From positions 16,855,166-16,919,165 of the forward strand of contig CM067365.1 in NCBI GenBank assembly GCA_034401795.1: DNA of 64,000 bases, in the 5' to 3' direction. Position 1 is the first letter of the stretch. Every line of letters starts with the position of its first letter. A program made the translations under genes and the position numbers. The notes beneath the pieces were generated by a model. The model was given only the letters and a program-made list of their open reading frames with translations. It searched no databases and was not told the DNA's origin. Positions 31,593 to 43,443 of this stretch are shown one piece after another. The DNA is from Chaetoderma sp. LZ-2023a. Taxonomy: Eukaryota > Mollusca > Caudofoveata > Chaetodermatida > Chaetodermatidae.

Positions 31593-31806
31593 ATGGCGGG
31601 TATTTTTGCAATTTGTAGGCCAAACAAGGCCGCTAACATCGGGCTTGTAAACTCATTATTTATAAAAATTAGATCAAATGGAATACTAAGGATGATTTGT
31701 GGATTGTGTTTACAATTAAATGTGGTGGTTGAATCTGATTTATGGGCACTAACAACTTTGAGTTGTGCAAGAAAACATACAACAAATCATAGTCTTAAAC
31801 AACACA
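31593..31806 (+). CDS. Possible first exon of an unidentified host gene
   Basis: The ATG sits in a good context (AGAAACATGGCGGG). The frame stays open for 71 codons to a strong donor, ACA|GTAAGT (phase 1). The peptide starts MAGIFAICRPNKAANIGLVN and is rich in Arg/Lys and hydrophobic residues with few acids, which would fit a mitochondrial presequence; this is inference only. No following exon was recognised downstream and no family is recognised. The same exon is intact in the second block at 48640-48853. It could be a chance open frame. Confidence 0.35.
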
Positions 31807-32559
31807 GTAAGTTCATTTTTATTGAACACACAATACATTAGGTATATTTTTTAAAGTAAAAACATGCACAAATAACTATACACACACGATAATATAATCG
31901 ATAATTAAGCACACGCAACGTTACCAGTTTCCGTTACACTTTTCACTGCGTTCCTCGTGCGTCCTCGGGGACAGAGATGGTTAATTTCTATGCGTTCCTC
32001 TGCCATTTTTATGCGTATATACGCACAAAAGGATGCATAAGGGCAACTCTGGGTTAGCGTTAACAGCGCAGTTTAGCATACACCGGGAACCAATCTGATG
32101 TTGCCGACCCTAAACTCTCGCGCAATAATGGCAAGATGTTGCGAGAATTCGGGTTTGATGATGTTTTACACAAGCCGAAGTGTGTTCCCGGTATGGTTAA
32201 ACATGCAGTTTAGCTTATACCGGAAACTAAACGGCGAGATTTTGCAAGACTTTGTGCTTGATGACGAAAATGTCCTGCCGGGAGAATTGCAATTGCCGAT
32301 ATTTTAATTTTCCATACCTTTTCTATAGCGGAAACGCAAAATATTGATTTTCCATACTTTTTCAAGCCCTGGAAAAGGTTTTCTTAATTTTCCATACTTT
32401 TTCCTGTGTACGAACCCTGTAAGCCGTACATTCTCATTTTCTTTAGAACTCTTTTGTGTGGTCCTGTAGCGAAAGCATTGGAAAAATCTAAGTATAATGC
32501 ATCTATAGGTTTGTTTTCATCTACATTGGATGTTATAGTTTCCATGTACTCCAGTTTAC

Positions 32560-33045
32560 GGTATTATCATTGGTGACAGACTCTCCTTTGCTCAAATTAT
32601 AAACATTCACCATCTCACTTGTGTTGAAATTACAAGATTACGTCACCCTAGAAAACATATGACACTGTATTCAGATTACATCTGCAGGCTAGATAGTGGA
32701 TATTTTTAAGCAGTATCATCGGATAATGGGTTTTCGAGGGTGTAAGTACATTTTCGCCAATTTAATATAACAGTAGGAATTTTATCAACAAATTTTGCCA
32801 ATTTCGTAACTAGCAAACATTCACTGAAATAAAACATGCATAAAAAAAAACAAAAAACCTAATATAAACTTACTGCTTTTAAATATTCACTACCTGGTCT
32901 ACAGATGTAATCTCAATATTGCGTTATGTGTTTTCGAGGGTGATGTAATTGTGTAATTTCAACTCTAGTGAGGCGGTGTATTGATGTCATTTTTATGATT
33001 TGAGCAAGGGAGAGTCTGTTACCGACAATAATGCCATAGACGGGT
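32560..33045. repeat. Long foldback element (~485 bp, ~160-bp arms)
   Basis: Left arm phrases (GACAGACTCTCCTTTGCTCA, GTTGAAATTACAAGATTACG, AGATTACATCTGCAGGCTAG) return inverted in the right arm (TGAGCAAGGGAGAGTCTGTT, TAATTGTGTAATTTCAAC, CTGGTCTACAGATGTAATCT). The loop (about 32725-32840) is homologous to the reverse complement of 38905-39040. Confidence 0.8.
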
Positions 33046-34013
33046 CTGATACAAACACACAACTTAATTTATAGTTGTAAATCCAGATCAGGTTATATGC
33101 CGCTTTTCGTGATAACTGGGTAGCAGCAAATTTCAACCAAAGCATTAAAAAAGTTAAAATCTTTCAGTTTTTCGTTTGGAAATTGGTAAATGTGGTATTG
33201 AAAATGAACATAAGTGTTTAATCTAGCCATTGTCTCCTTTTTAGTTTGTGGCGTACAAGAAATATGCATAGATTGACATATTTGAACACACAAATATTTT
33301 CCAAAACAGCTGATCATGTCGCCATCTTGCCAGAAAAATTAATATTCATGAATTCCCAACCAATCAGACGCGTCAATCTTATAGCGCGTGATACGGTGAT
33401 GCCAATAACGGGTAATGAGCTTAGTACTCGTATATTAGATACAGGTACGATTCTACAAATTCCTCTCGTTCGCTCGCGATCTATCACAGTAAACGATTCC
33501 TATTGGAGACGGCGCTACGAAAAAATGTCTGATGCTATAGAATCTTAGTGTAAAACATTCGCGTTCACTTCTTAAATTGCTGATTGCAACCAGCAATGCT
33601 ACATAGCATAAAATTTGCCATTTATTCGTTGTCAACGCTGAGAAACCTGGTAAGTGTTCGGAAAATAAAAACAAATTATTGAAATTTATCCCCTGTTTAA
33701 GACTATATGCTCGGCCTCAACGTGGCGCAGGGGTGTAACCCACTGGGTGTCAATCCATACATTTGGAGGGGCTAACCAGAGCATTATGCACAACGCTAAT
33801 GAAACAACACTTGGAGATCGAATCAACCGAAATGGTGCTCGCCCTGTGAGGATCCGCCAGGCAGGTGCAGCGCCGGGCTCCACGCCTCGAAGGAGCCCAC
33901 CCTCAGCTACTGGAGGTTCCATCAACTCGTCTTGTGGAGCCAGGGGATGAGGATGGAGAGCTACTGGCCAACCGAAAGAGAAGACCAACCCCAAATAGAA
34001 CCCCAGTATCAAC

Positions 34014-34730
34014 ATCATGCACTGGAATGCAGAAGGGGTTACCAACAAGAAATCAGAGCTCGAACAGTTCCTGTACGAAAATAACATTGATATCTGCTGC
34101 ATCCAAGAGACACACCTGCAAGAAGGAAAACCATTTAAGATCAGAGGTTACCAGATTTTCCGGTGTGATCGAAGAGGAAGAAAGAAAGGTGGGGTGATCA
34201 CCTTGGTCCGAAACAGCGTGAACGCCAGCCAGATCAAAACCTTTATGGAAGAGGCAGAATATATCAAGATAACAACCAGCAACTCTGTGATTGACATTGT
34301 CAATTATTACTGCCCTAATGACAAGAATCTCTCACTTGACACAATCCAGGTCCCGGACTGCCACTTCCTCATTGCGGGAGACTTTAATAGCCAGTCCCAG
34401 AGCTGGGGATACAGAACACTTGATAAATGAGGAGAAGACATTGAAGCATGGCAAGATGAAAAGCACCTTTTACTTGTCAACGATCCCACAGATCAGCCTA
34501 CCTTCTACTCGCGCCGGTGGCACTCGACAACAATGCCGGACTTGGCATTTTGTACAGAAGACATTCACAGAAACCTCAGTAGAGTGGTCGGATCGCAGTT
34601 AGGAGGGAAGCGACCACCGCCCAGTCATCCTCTCTCTTTCTGGAAGTATTTCGACAAGTTCACCTCAACATCCAAGGTGGAACTACAAAAAGGCAAACTG
34701 GAGTCTGTTCGGCATTTGTTCCAATGAGCT
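34014..34730 (+). pseudogene. LINE B AP-like endonuclease
   Basis: Motifs in order are MHWNAEGVTNKKSEL, ICCIQETHLQ (catalytic Glu), FLIAGDFNSQSQSWG (D-x-N), PDLAFCT, and the expected S-D-H-R-P site near 34605. Here an extra G in GGAGGGAAGCGACC shifts the frame at S-D-H, while copy 2 (51061-51777) keeps GGSDHRPVI. An in-frame TGA after LDK (34428-34430) is shared by both copies. In intact elements this domain nicks the target for priming. Confidence 0.85.
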
Positions 34731-35137
34731 TACCTAAAATATAGCAGTAGAAGGGAGAAACATCAACAATGTGGTCAAGAAATTTAATTCAAGTATCCTC
34801 AAGGCTGCCAACGAAGCGATTCCTCGAGGGTTCAGGAAAACTACCGCCCCTACTGGACAACAGAACTGCAAGCAGCACATGATAAACTAGACAAGGCCAG
34901 AGAAGATGCAGAGGGTAATCCCTGTCATGAAAACCACTTCACGCTACAACAAACTAAAGCCAGGTATCTAAAGACCAAGCTGGAGGCCAAAGAAGAAGCT
35001 GGAGGGAAAAGACGGCAGGGTTTAATTTAGAGAGAGACACCACAAAGCTATAGAGACTGACTAAAGCACTGAATGATGAGGGTGTCGGGGGAGAGAAGAT
35101 TGCTCTTGAAGAAGATGGACAAACACTGACAGGAAAG

Positions 35138-36366
35138 ATGGCTGCAGATGCCTTTGCGAAGGCATATGCAAAAGAAAGCAACATTTCTATACCACGAATG
35201 CATCAAAAAGAGGTTAGAAAAGAGCAAAAGGAAAGAACAGACACCAACACTCATGATGCAATGAAAGTTGACATTAGTTTAGCAGAACTGAAGAAGGCTG
35301 TCCGCCAATTGAAGAAGAAGAAATCTCCCGGGCCAGATGGCATTACGAATGAAATGATCCAACAACTTGGTAATGCATCTCTCCGCAAATTGCTAGACAT
35401 CTTTAATCTCAGTTGGACCAATGGAGAGGTTCCTCCGTGCTGGAAAGAAGCCAGAATGACTCCTATTCTGAAAAAAGGGAAGAACAAGACGAAAGTGCTG
35501 AGCTACCGTCCTATCAGTCTTACAAGCTGCATATGCAGGACCATGGAGCGCATCATCAACCAGCGGTTGCAGTGGTACCTGGAGTCGGAGAACATCATAG
35601 TTTCAGAGCAGGCCGGCTTCAGAAGATACAGGAGCACAGAAGATCAAACAACACATCTTGCACAGGTCATAGAGGACACTTTTCAAGCCAAGAAGGTGAT
35701 GCTGGCTGCCTTTATCGATCTGCAGAAGGCATTTGACAAGGTGTGGAAGGATGGCCTCCTCATGAAGCTCCCGCGCACAGGCATCAGTGGCAACATGTTC
35801 TGATGGACCAAGTCATACCTACAGAATCGCAGAGCTAGGGTGCTGGTGGATGGACAATCTGGACAGAATGTATTGCTGAGACAAGGGGTACCACAAGGCG
35901 GAGTATTATCACCAACTCTGTAGGCTGCCCAATGGGATCCAAGCAGCCCTCTATGCAGATGACCTCGTACTCTGGTGCACCGAGGAGTACACAACGACTG
36001 CCAGGTACAGAATGCAGCTCGTCTTGGACAGAATCACAGCTTGGGCCAATCGCTGGTGTATTACCATCAACAAAGAAAAATCATCAGCCATGCTATTCTC
36101 ACTGTCCACCAAAAACAAGGTTGGCAATCTGACACTGGGCGGTACTCCACTCGGGTACGAGGACCAGCAGACATACCTGGGAGTCACCTATGACAAAAGA
36201 TTAACATGGAAGGAGCACATCCAGAACGCAGAGGCAAAGGCCAGAAGAAAGCTAAACATCATGAGGAAGCTGGCAGGAACAAAGTGGGGTGCCAATGAAA
36301 GGATCCCCAAGACCATCTACCCAGGTGCCGTACGACCACACCTTGAGTATGGATCCAGCTCATGGA
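35138..36366 (+). pseudogene. LINE B reverse transcriptase
   Basis: Motifs are LKKKKSPGPDGITNEMI, MTPILKKGK, SYRPISLTSC, EQAGFRRYRSTEDQ and AFIDLQKAFDKVW. A TGA stop after SGNMF (35801-35803) follows, then QGVPQGGVLSPTL. A short loss comes next, then ALYADDLVLWCTEEY (catalytic YADD), WCITINKEKSSAMLF, QTYLGVTYDKRLTWKEHI, and the post-RT stretch up to EYGSSSW, where the SINE is inserted. The frame resumes at 37665 with WMTAAKSHQQNLDRVQNQTL and stops at the microsatellite. Both stops are shared with copy 2. Confidence 0.88.
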
Positions 36367-36367
36367 T

Positions 36368-37664
36368 CTTCTTCTTCTTTTCGTTCGCTGATCATACCGC
36401 CAGTCCTGTAAGTGACTATCGACATGATCATAAGCGTTAAGTGCGTGGATCCATGGTTTATTAGAGTGCGCCGTGCGGCCTGGAACCTCCATCTTCAGCA
36501 CTCGAGGTTTCTGTCAGGGTTACCTCTAGGGCTGCGCGATATACCGATACCATATTTAAAACCGATATCCTACACTGACGGTGTCATAACCGATTATAAA
36601 AAATAAATATCGAAAAACCGAATATGAACATATTTTCGGTTTTTCGTATCAGGATTATTAAAAATAAAAGATACTAACAAGCATGAAAAGGCGTAATGAA
36701 TAATAATGGCCATACTTTCCATTAAGCTACGTTCAGGGCAACTAATAATTGAACGTGGCCCCAATTGCGCATATTGTGTAACTCAATGTAACTCGCTGTG
36801 CGCCGAGAGAAATCAAGCAGCGAATTAATTAAATAAATATCCACTCGTCTTTTCTCTGGTAGTCTCAGATAAATTTGCAATATAAAACACAATACTAAGA
36901 CGGGAATTTGTCATTGAAATTTGTATCGGGGAAAACATAAACAACGGCATCCATTTTATTTACGTCACCGGCTAATTAACATAATGCAAAGTCGTCCCAA
37001 CACTAAATCGCCCGATTGCATCAAAATCTCGCCAATAACTATAATGCTGATTAGGATATAATTTTAAATAAAATTATTACTCAAACCGTTTTTAAAACGT
37101 TATCTTCTATACACAATATCATATTAACTTATGAAATTCGCGATCGCAATATTACAGTTAATATTTTCTTCAAGGCATGATTTTGTCCTCGGGTCGAATT
37201 GGAAATGAAAGAAGAAAGGGAGATAATTACATCATAATTAATTACAATCGCGTGATTTACGTCTTTTCGCAACCTGTTTTGCTGATTTATGATTAATTTT
37301 GACAAAATAAACGATGTTTATTTAACTGTGCGTACTATTTAGGCGGTCTAATTAATAATTTCACTCCCGCGATGATGGATATTATAAGGTATATTAAGCT
37401 TTAAAGGCGTAAAACGTTACGAATGTATCAGGGCATGAAAATACGTTCTGTTTTCGTGCTAATTTTTATCATTTAAATTTTTTGTTTCATGTCCATAAAA
37501 CCGATATTCGGTTAAAACCGATATGAAAAGTCATATCGAAACCGATATGGCTGTAAGCCAAACCGCGCAGCCCTAGTTACCTCACCCGTACCTGCTTTAG
37601 TCGCCTCTTACAACACGCAGAGGATACGGAAGGTGTATTCTAAGCCCCACCTACAGGGCATCGT
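36368..37664 (-). mobile_element. SINE-like insertion with 9-bp target duplication (itself interrupted)
   Basis: It is flanked by CTCATGGAT at 36359-36367 and 37665-37673; removing it rejoins the LINE B frame. Without the hAT inside, it is about 240 bp. On the minus strand it ends in GAACGAAAAGAAGAAGAAG, a GAA-type tail. The 5' part (CCTCTGCGTGTTGTAAGAGG) resembles a short conserved string I remember as common in mollusc SINEs; that resemblance is unverified. No clear tRNA promoter is seen. Confidence 0.7.
36527..37575. mobile_element. Non-autonomous hAT-type element, 1049 bp
   Basis: The ends are TAGGGCTGCGCG and CGCGCAGCCCTA with an 8-bp target duplication GTTACCTC (36519-36526 and 37576-37583). 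The subterminal region is rich in ATACCGATA / AACCGATAT. There is no transposase. The interior is related to 3113-5455 and 16130-16726. Confidence 0.9.
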
Positions 37665-37784
37665 CTCATGGATGACAGCAGCTAAATCTCATCAACAGAA
37701 CCTCGACAGAGTACAAAACCAGACACTGCGCATCATCACTGGTGGAATGAGATCAACACCATAGAAAAAATGGAGCAGACAGCA

Positions 37785-37819
37785 ATTATTATTATTATAT
37801 TATTTTATTTATAATCACA

Positions 37820-37866
<47 letters not shown>

Positions 37867-38212
37867 TCTTCTTCTTATTATTATTATTATTTTTTTTAAA
37901 CTTTTTTAACATCAAATTATTCTTATTTGTTGTTGTTGTTCTTCTTCTTCTTAATAGTAAAAAATTATTATGAATTCTTCTTCTTATTATTATTATTATT
38001 ACTATTTATTTTTATATTTTTTAACATCAGATTATTCTTATTTATTATACTTCTTCTTCTTCTTATTATTATATATTTTTTTAAATCAAATTATTCTTAT
38101 TTCTTCTTCATCTTCTTATTATTATTTTGTATTCGTATTATTCTTTTTAAAACGAAATCTTTTGATAATTTATTTGTATTCTTATTATTATTCTTATTTT
38201 ATTATCTAATGC
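37785..38212. repeat. (TTA)n/(TTC)n microsatellite tract at the LINE B 3' end
   Basis: About 430 bp of mixed ATT and CTT triplets start exactly where LINE B stops. This fits growth from the LINE's simple-repeat tail. Polyphenylalanine/leucine open frames over it are artefacts. Confidence 0.9.
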
Positions 38213-38904
38213 AACGCAATACGGGATCTGTGTTTTAGCGCGGACTCGGTGGTGACGTGAGTCGTCAACCGAAGCGAGAAGATACGAAAAAACTAAATGT
38301 ACGTGCAGACAAACGTGCTTGTTGTTTACTTTGAATAAAATGAAGACTGAATGGTTTAAAGAGAATAATTCACTAAACTATTTATGTCAATCTGATGTTG
38401 CCGATATATTTTTATTGACTGCATAGTTCGTTTCGCACATATATCCAGTTTTCGTGTAAAAAACGCGTGTTAAATATGGACCGTTTCGGCGGAAAATCCA
38501 GACAGGAATCGATAGGCAGATGTTAGAGACGCAGTAGTAGACTGCGGCTCTTCATAGAGACTAAGTAACTGGCAGATGTCGCTAGACGCAAAAACTGGAT
38601 TGATTTGTATAATTTTCTTACGAGTTATCAGAATTTTTATCATGGGTCAAAAAAGTATTAGTGAAATTACATGTTTTTCACTACACTGACATCAAAATGT
38701 ATAAACTAATAACTTGTACTACGCGCATCTTTTAAAATTTACACTTGTGGTGTAAAAATACTGTATCTATTTAATGACACATGATTTGTTGACATCGCCT
38801 AAGCGACGAGCGCATGAGATGTCAAAAGTATGTACCCCCGAAATCACATGACCCTCGAAAACACCTTACCGGACGATACATTTATTTGATGGTTTATTTT
38901 AATT

Positions 38905-39040
38905 TAATGCACGTTTTATTTCAGGGAATGTTTGCAAGTTACAAAATTGACAGCATTGTTTGATCAAATTCCTACTCTTATATTAAATATGCGAAAATGT
39001 GCTTACAGCCGCGAAAACCCATTATCCAATATATATGTGG
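38905..39040. repeat. Inverted relative of the 32725-32840 loop
   Basis: Its reverse complement shares GGATAATGGGTTTTCG, TTTAATATAA(C/G)AGTAGGAATTT and CCTGAAATAAAAC(G/A)TGCAT with the loop of the foldback at 32560-33045. Confidence 0.75.
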
Positions 39041-39861
39041 ATACTTAATTAATCGAAAACTGGTAACGAGTAGAAATTAAACGTGTTGATGTTTAAACTA
39101 ATTTAAATTTGTACCATATGAAGCAATCTGAGTTTTAATTCAATTGTACAAGAAATGTGAAGAAATAGTAGCTGTAGATAAAAGGCTTGAAGTAGAATAT
39201 TTAATCGATCCGAAAGCGAAAATAAATTCATTTTTGTTCTTGTCTTCTATAGTAGTTCCCGTCCATGCGACCTCATCATCATCATCATCATCTGGTACGA
39301 TGTTGGAGGCCTGTTAGACATATTGCCAATCTATAACGATCAATAACCTCAAAGTGATTTACACTATGGGGTTGCGCGTGATATACTGCTGGACTGTCGT
39401 ATGCTTAATGCTTGAGAGATATCCGTATCAGGTTGTTGTTTTATTGCTCTTTTTGCCTTTTTTTAAAATTTTCTTCTTATTTTTTAAGGAAATTCCCAGG
39501 TGATGACAATTAGTATGCAACGTCTTGCATTTTGGCTAATATGTACAAATGTACATTTATTTACAAGAGATGATAGATTGGTAAGGCAACCCACCGAGCC
39601 CAGGACAATTTCTGGTGGTGTAACCAACGACTGAATCCAAGTGGAAAACATGTGCAGTTTTGCTCATCAGTTCTGCTGCTTATATGTATGTACATTTTTA
39701 TAGCGGTTTGATTTAGTTGTGCCAAGATCCACCGAGGGTCAGGGGGAATGCTGTTAGGTTACTGCGGTTATCCATCGAATTTGCAGCACCCACACACCCA
39801 CAGTTAGTCCTTGCTTTCGGCACAAAAAAATGTCACCTGCATGTTATTGAGCAGGCTTTTG

Positions 39862-39957
39862 TTGGACTGGTAGCTCAGTGGCATACCTAGCCCGTTTCTC
39901 ACTCCAAAAGTGTGCTGTAACTAGGATTGTAGGGTAGAACCCACCTCATGTAACCAC
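39862..39957 (+). repeat. tRNA-derived SINE head (degenerate)
   Basis: GGACTGGTAGCTCAGTGGC is a textbook RNA polymerase III A box (TRGYNNAGTGG). About 55 bases downstream, GGGTAGAACCC is a decayed B box. The arms do not fold into a full tRNA, so I call it a SINE head and not a tRNA gene. Confidence 0.6.
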
Positions 39958-40032
39958 ATGTGATAATTTGGCGAACGAATTGTCCTATGTGTCCAGATCA
40001 TCGCCTTCACAATTCTAACATCGTCGTGTCGT

Positions 40033-40532
40033 NNNNNNNNNNNNNNNNNNNNNNNNNNNNNNNNNNNNNNNNNNNNNNNNNNNNNNNNNNNNNNNNNNNN
40101 NNNNNNNNNNNNNNNNNNNNNNNNNNNNNNNNNNNNNNNNNNNNNNNNNNNNNNNNNNNNNNNNNNNNNNNNNNNNNNNNNNNNNNNNNNNNNNNNNNNN
40201 NNNNNNNNNNNNNNNNNNNNNNNNNNNNNNNNNNNNNNNNNNNNNNNNNNNNNNNNNNNNNNNNNNNNNNNNNNNNNNNNNNNNNNNNNNNNNNNNNNNN
40301 NNNNNNNNNNNNNNNNNNNNNNNNNNNNNNNNNNNNNNNNNNNNNNNNNNNNNNNNNNNNNNNNNNNNNNNNNNNNNNNNNNNNNNNNNNNNNNNNNNNN
40401 NNNNNNNNNNNNNNNNNNNNNNNNNNNNNNNNNNNNNNNNNNNNNNNNNNNNNNNNNNNNNNNNNNNNNNNNNNNNNNNNNNNNNNNNNNNNNNNNNNNN
40501 NNNNNNNNNNNNNNNNNNNNNNNNNNNNNNNN
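40033..40532. other. Assembly gap, exactly 500 N
   Basis: A round-number run of N between the two copies of the duplicated block. Its size is probably a placeholder. Confidence 0.98.
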
Positions 40533-42705
40533 GAAAAGGGATATTACATGTGCTATATAAGCCAAATGTAGATATACACCCTACCTGGTCCAAGCCATTT
40601 GGGGACAAGATATGATAATCTTTTTAAAAATTTACATTGAAATGACTGGCATTGCAACAAAATCAGTCATTCCTATGTTGAATTTCCAAAAGTAATTAAT
40701 TTTATGTCATAATTCAATACATTTAAAATTTGGAATGGATAGAGTTAAAGATAGACCACCCTTCTGTCAAATAAATGCATGTTTTTATTTATTTTCAAAA
40801 CTTTGGGACTTGCTGAATATTAGTTTGACTGTTTGCATCAGTCTATCTGAAGGGTGTTAGTGTGCTATGCCAAATTGTTTTCATAATATTACTGTAGTAA
40901 AAGGTATTCAGGCAAGAGTATTTCTGAAAACCCTGGGTTGCAGAAAGTATAAGGTTAAGCAGATCACTGTGTGTTATTTCTAATCTTAAGCCAGCGCCCT
41001 CACAGGCCAATTATCACACCTATACCATTGAATTGTAAAGAGGCTCAGCATGTGATTGTGGTTATCAGAGATTATCAGACCTGGCTCTATTACTAGTATG
41101 GCAAAGAGAATAATTAACTCAGGTATCTGAACTAAAGGTGAGACATCCTGTTGATAACCCCTATGCGGCCAAGACAATTACAGTGAATAGTAACCGTACC
41201 TACATTGTACATTATGACTTTTAAACACAACTTAGCACAAATTTTTGAAAATTTTTCACTGAAATGACTGGCTTAGTAAAAGCGGCAGTCATCTCACGAG
41301 TAAATTTGTTTTCCAGTCAAATTAGTTTCAAAATATTCTGCAGTTTTCCCGCATAGTGTCCTTGAAAATGATAGCTGAGGAATTCATCGGTGAAAGGGTT
41401 AAGGCATGTATTAGATATATTGGACTCCTAGCACTCCAATGTCAACAAAAAACATTTTTCAAATAAAATTAAAAGATAAACTGTTTTTTTATTTTCAACA
41501 AATTTGTCATCGCCCAACAAAATTGTTGAAAAATGAAAATCAGTTTCCTTGGTATAGTCACAATAAAATATAGAATTTTTAATTATTGACATTAGAGGGC
41601 AAGGGGTTAAGCATTAATTTTATTTACCTTCAAAATCTTGATGTCTTTGCTGATATGTGTGTCTGCACTGTCTGTATCAGCCTGTTCAACAGGACTTTCA
41701 GTAGACTTCTCATAGTGTATTTTCCTCCTTGCTACCTTGTTGACAACTGTGTACTCACACTCTCTACACATAGCCATTTGTTTGCCATTAATCTTAACTT
41801 CCAAAAAGTGCTTCCAAATTGGATCCTTAGGCCTACCACCTTTGAAATACATATTAACTATTTCAAATACCATCAACACATAAATATTCAGGACAACAGA
41901 AGAATTCAAAGATTAATGTAGCACAAGGATATCTTTTTACTAATTGTCTAATTGATATCTAGCATTAACTGAGGATAGATGAAAACATGAAGAATATAAT
42001 TTATATTCTATCAGCTTAATGCCTTAATCCCAAATTTGCATAAGATCTTATGTAAACATAGCTAATGTGTGTACTGAGTAGTGCATTCCAAAAATAGCCT
42101 TAGAGAGCAAGGGTCATCAGTTAATTGTTGAAACAACATCTTAGCAGACTATATTTTCTCTATGAGTTTAAGATTCTTCCATAGGCCATGAACATTTTGC
42201 AAGTATTAGATTTAGACACAGAGACAGTTCTCAATAATATAAACATCTAGCTGTACATAGGTAGTCTAATATGTTTACATTATTGATTAAATAGGGTTTC
42301 TGTGGGTTTAACACAACTGGTCGAAATATACAGAGTTAAAACATTTAAGACAAACAAAAGTTGAAAAAAATTAACCCATGGATTATAGAAAGAAGCAAAT
42401 AAGACTCCTAATTTATTGAAATCATATGTCCTTTTAGATTATTATTATTATTATATAGCAATAAAGTATCCAAAAATACATGTAGATAACCATCCATCAA
42501 AATGTACATGTACCTGTATGTGTCTAAATGCTATACAGTTGTTTTAAGAAAATTACATTTCCGAAAAATATTTTTTATACCAATATTTTAGGTTTTGGAC
42601 AGTTTTGGACAATTTAAGGTGTCCAAAACCTATTTTGGGCGGACGGTTTAAACCATGGTTTAAACCGCGGTTTAAACCTCTAGTGTCCAAAACTTGCCAA
42701 CCCTG
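40533..42705 (-). mobile_element. hAT transposon, copy 2, cut by the gap
   Basis: Only the BED exon side is present. The right terminus CCAACCCTG and target copy ATTGAATC (42706-42713) are retained. Confidence 0.92.
41628..41839 (-). CDS. hAT BED-finger exon, copy 2
   Basis: Same exon, splice sites and residues as 24580-24791; I see no coding change. The main transposase exon is missing beyond the gap. Confidence 0.78.
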
Positions 42706-42715
42706 ATTGAATCAA

Positions 42716-43386
42716 GTGCCACACTTTGATACATAGTGTGGGTGACTTGGTCCCGCCTTGGCGATTTATGTATGATACCACACTTGATTCTGAAACGCAA
42801 ATCTCAGAAACCTGTGACAACTCCTGTTCATTGGAATGTGGAAATATGCATCTTTCAGATCGATCGATACACACCACATTCCCTTCCTCAATCCTGCCAT
42901 TACCGACCACGGAGTTTCCATCTGAAACCGAGGCGTATGGATAAACCAATTTAATGGCCTGAGATTGAGTATGGGTCTTCATCCCCCTGTGCTCTTGGGG
43001 ACAAGGAATATGTTTGAATAGAAGCCTGGAGTGTTCCGGTTTGCTGGTTTTATTGCTCCCGTCAGAAGCAAACCAGACACTTCGTTTTGAATGGCTTCCA
43101 ACTTGTCTGGTTCCATTGGTACGGGTGTCCAGACAGGTGCCAAAGACTGATTCTGTGGTGGAAAATCCCACCACTCCGGCATGTACCCCTGGGATAACCA
43201 TCCCAGGACCAGACTGTCTGACGTCACACCTCGCCACGCCTGGACGAAATGCATGAGCCTTCCACCCACTATAGACGCATCGACGCCTAATGCGGGTGTC
43301 TGGCTCACGATCCGCTCCCCCCCCTCTCTTGACGAGAGAGAGAGTGAGAACCATTTTGGTCTTGGCTTGGCCGGTCTAACTGGCAC
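42716..43386 (-). pseudogene. DIRS 1 RT, copy 2
   Basis: This carries the same internal deletion and the same TGA after PKSTGG as 25668-26330. One extra C in a C-run near 43317 changes the upstream reading to SREGGERIVSQTPALG. M to K in the PMEPDMLEA segment is the other visible difference. Confidence 0.88.
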
Positions 43387-43443
43387 CGCTGTTCCTGTCG
43401 CACAGGTGCGGTCCAGGCAGATACGAAGGGAGCCCTCGTACCC

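Larger units (their letters stand above)
33711..37784 (+). mobile_element. I/Nimb-like LINE B, interrupted and 3'-truncated
   Basis: The element contains an AP-endonuclease, an RT and the post-RT region on the plus strand, then runs into a (TTA)n tract. A SINE-like insertion (36368-37664) interrupts the post-RT region. Clade placement is by look of the RT motifs (YADDLVLW, KSPGPDGI) and is tentative. The 5' limit is approximate. Confidence 0.75.
23486..40017 (+). repeat. Duplicated block, copy 1 (about 16.5 kb)
   Basis: This is nearly identical to 40533-57025 in the same orientation. The offset is 17047 at the start and 17009 at the end, because of small indels. By eye I count a few dozen substitutions and about 15-20 small indels. 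The left limit lies in the hAT intron and the right limit just past the tRNA-like SINE, so neither is an element boundary. A 15-base non-matching stub (40018-40032) precedes the N run. Confidence 0.95.

Noticed and set aside
33747-34102. Separate genes in the GC-rich stretch upstream of the LINE B endonuclease
   Set aside because: The short frames on both strands lack recognisable domains; the stretch is better read as LINE B leader or ORF1 remnant.
37927-38238. Poly-Phe/Leu membrane-like protein
   Set aside because: It is a translation of the (TTA)n/(TTC)n tract.
39862-39957. Functional tRNA gene
   Set aside because: The A box is good but the B box is decayed and no cloverleaf forms; a SINE head fits better.
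39921-40608. Open frames of about 200 codons across the N run
   Set aside because: They consist almost entirely of unknown residues over the assembly gap.
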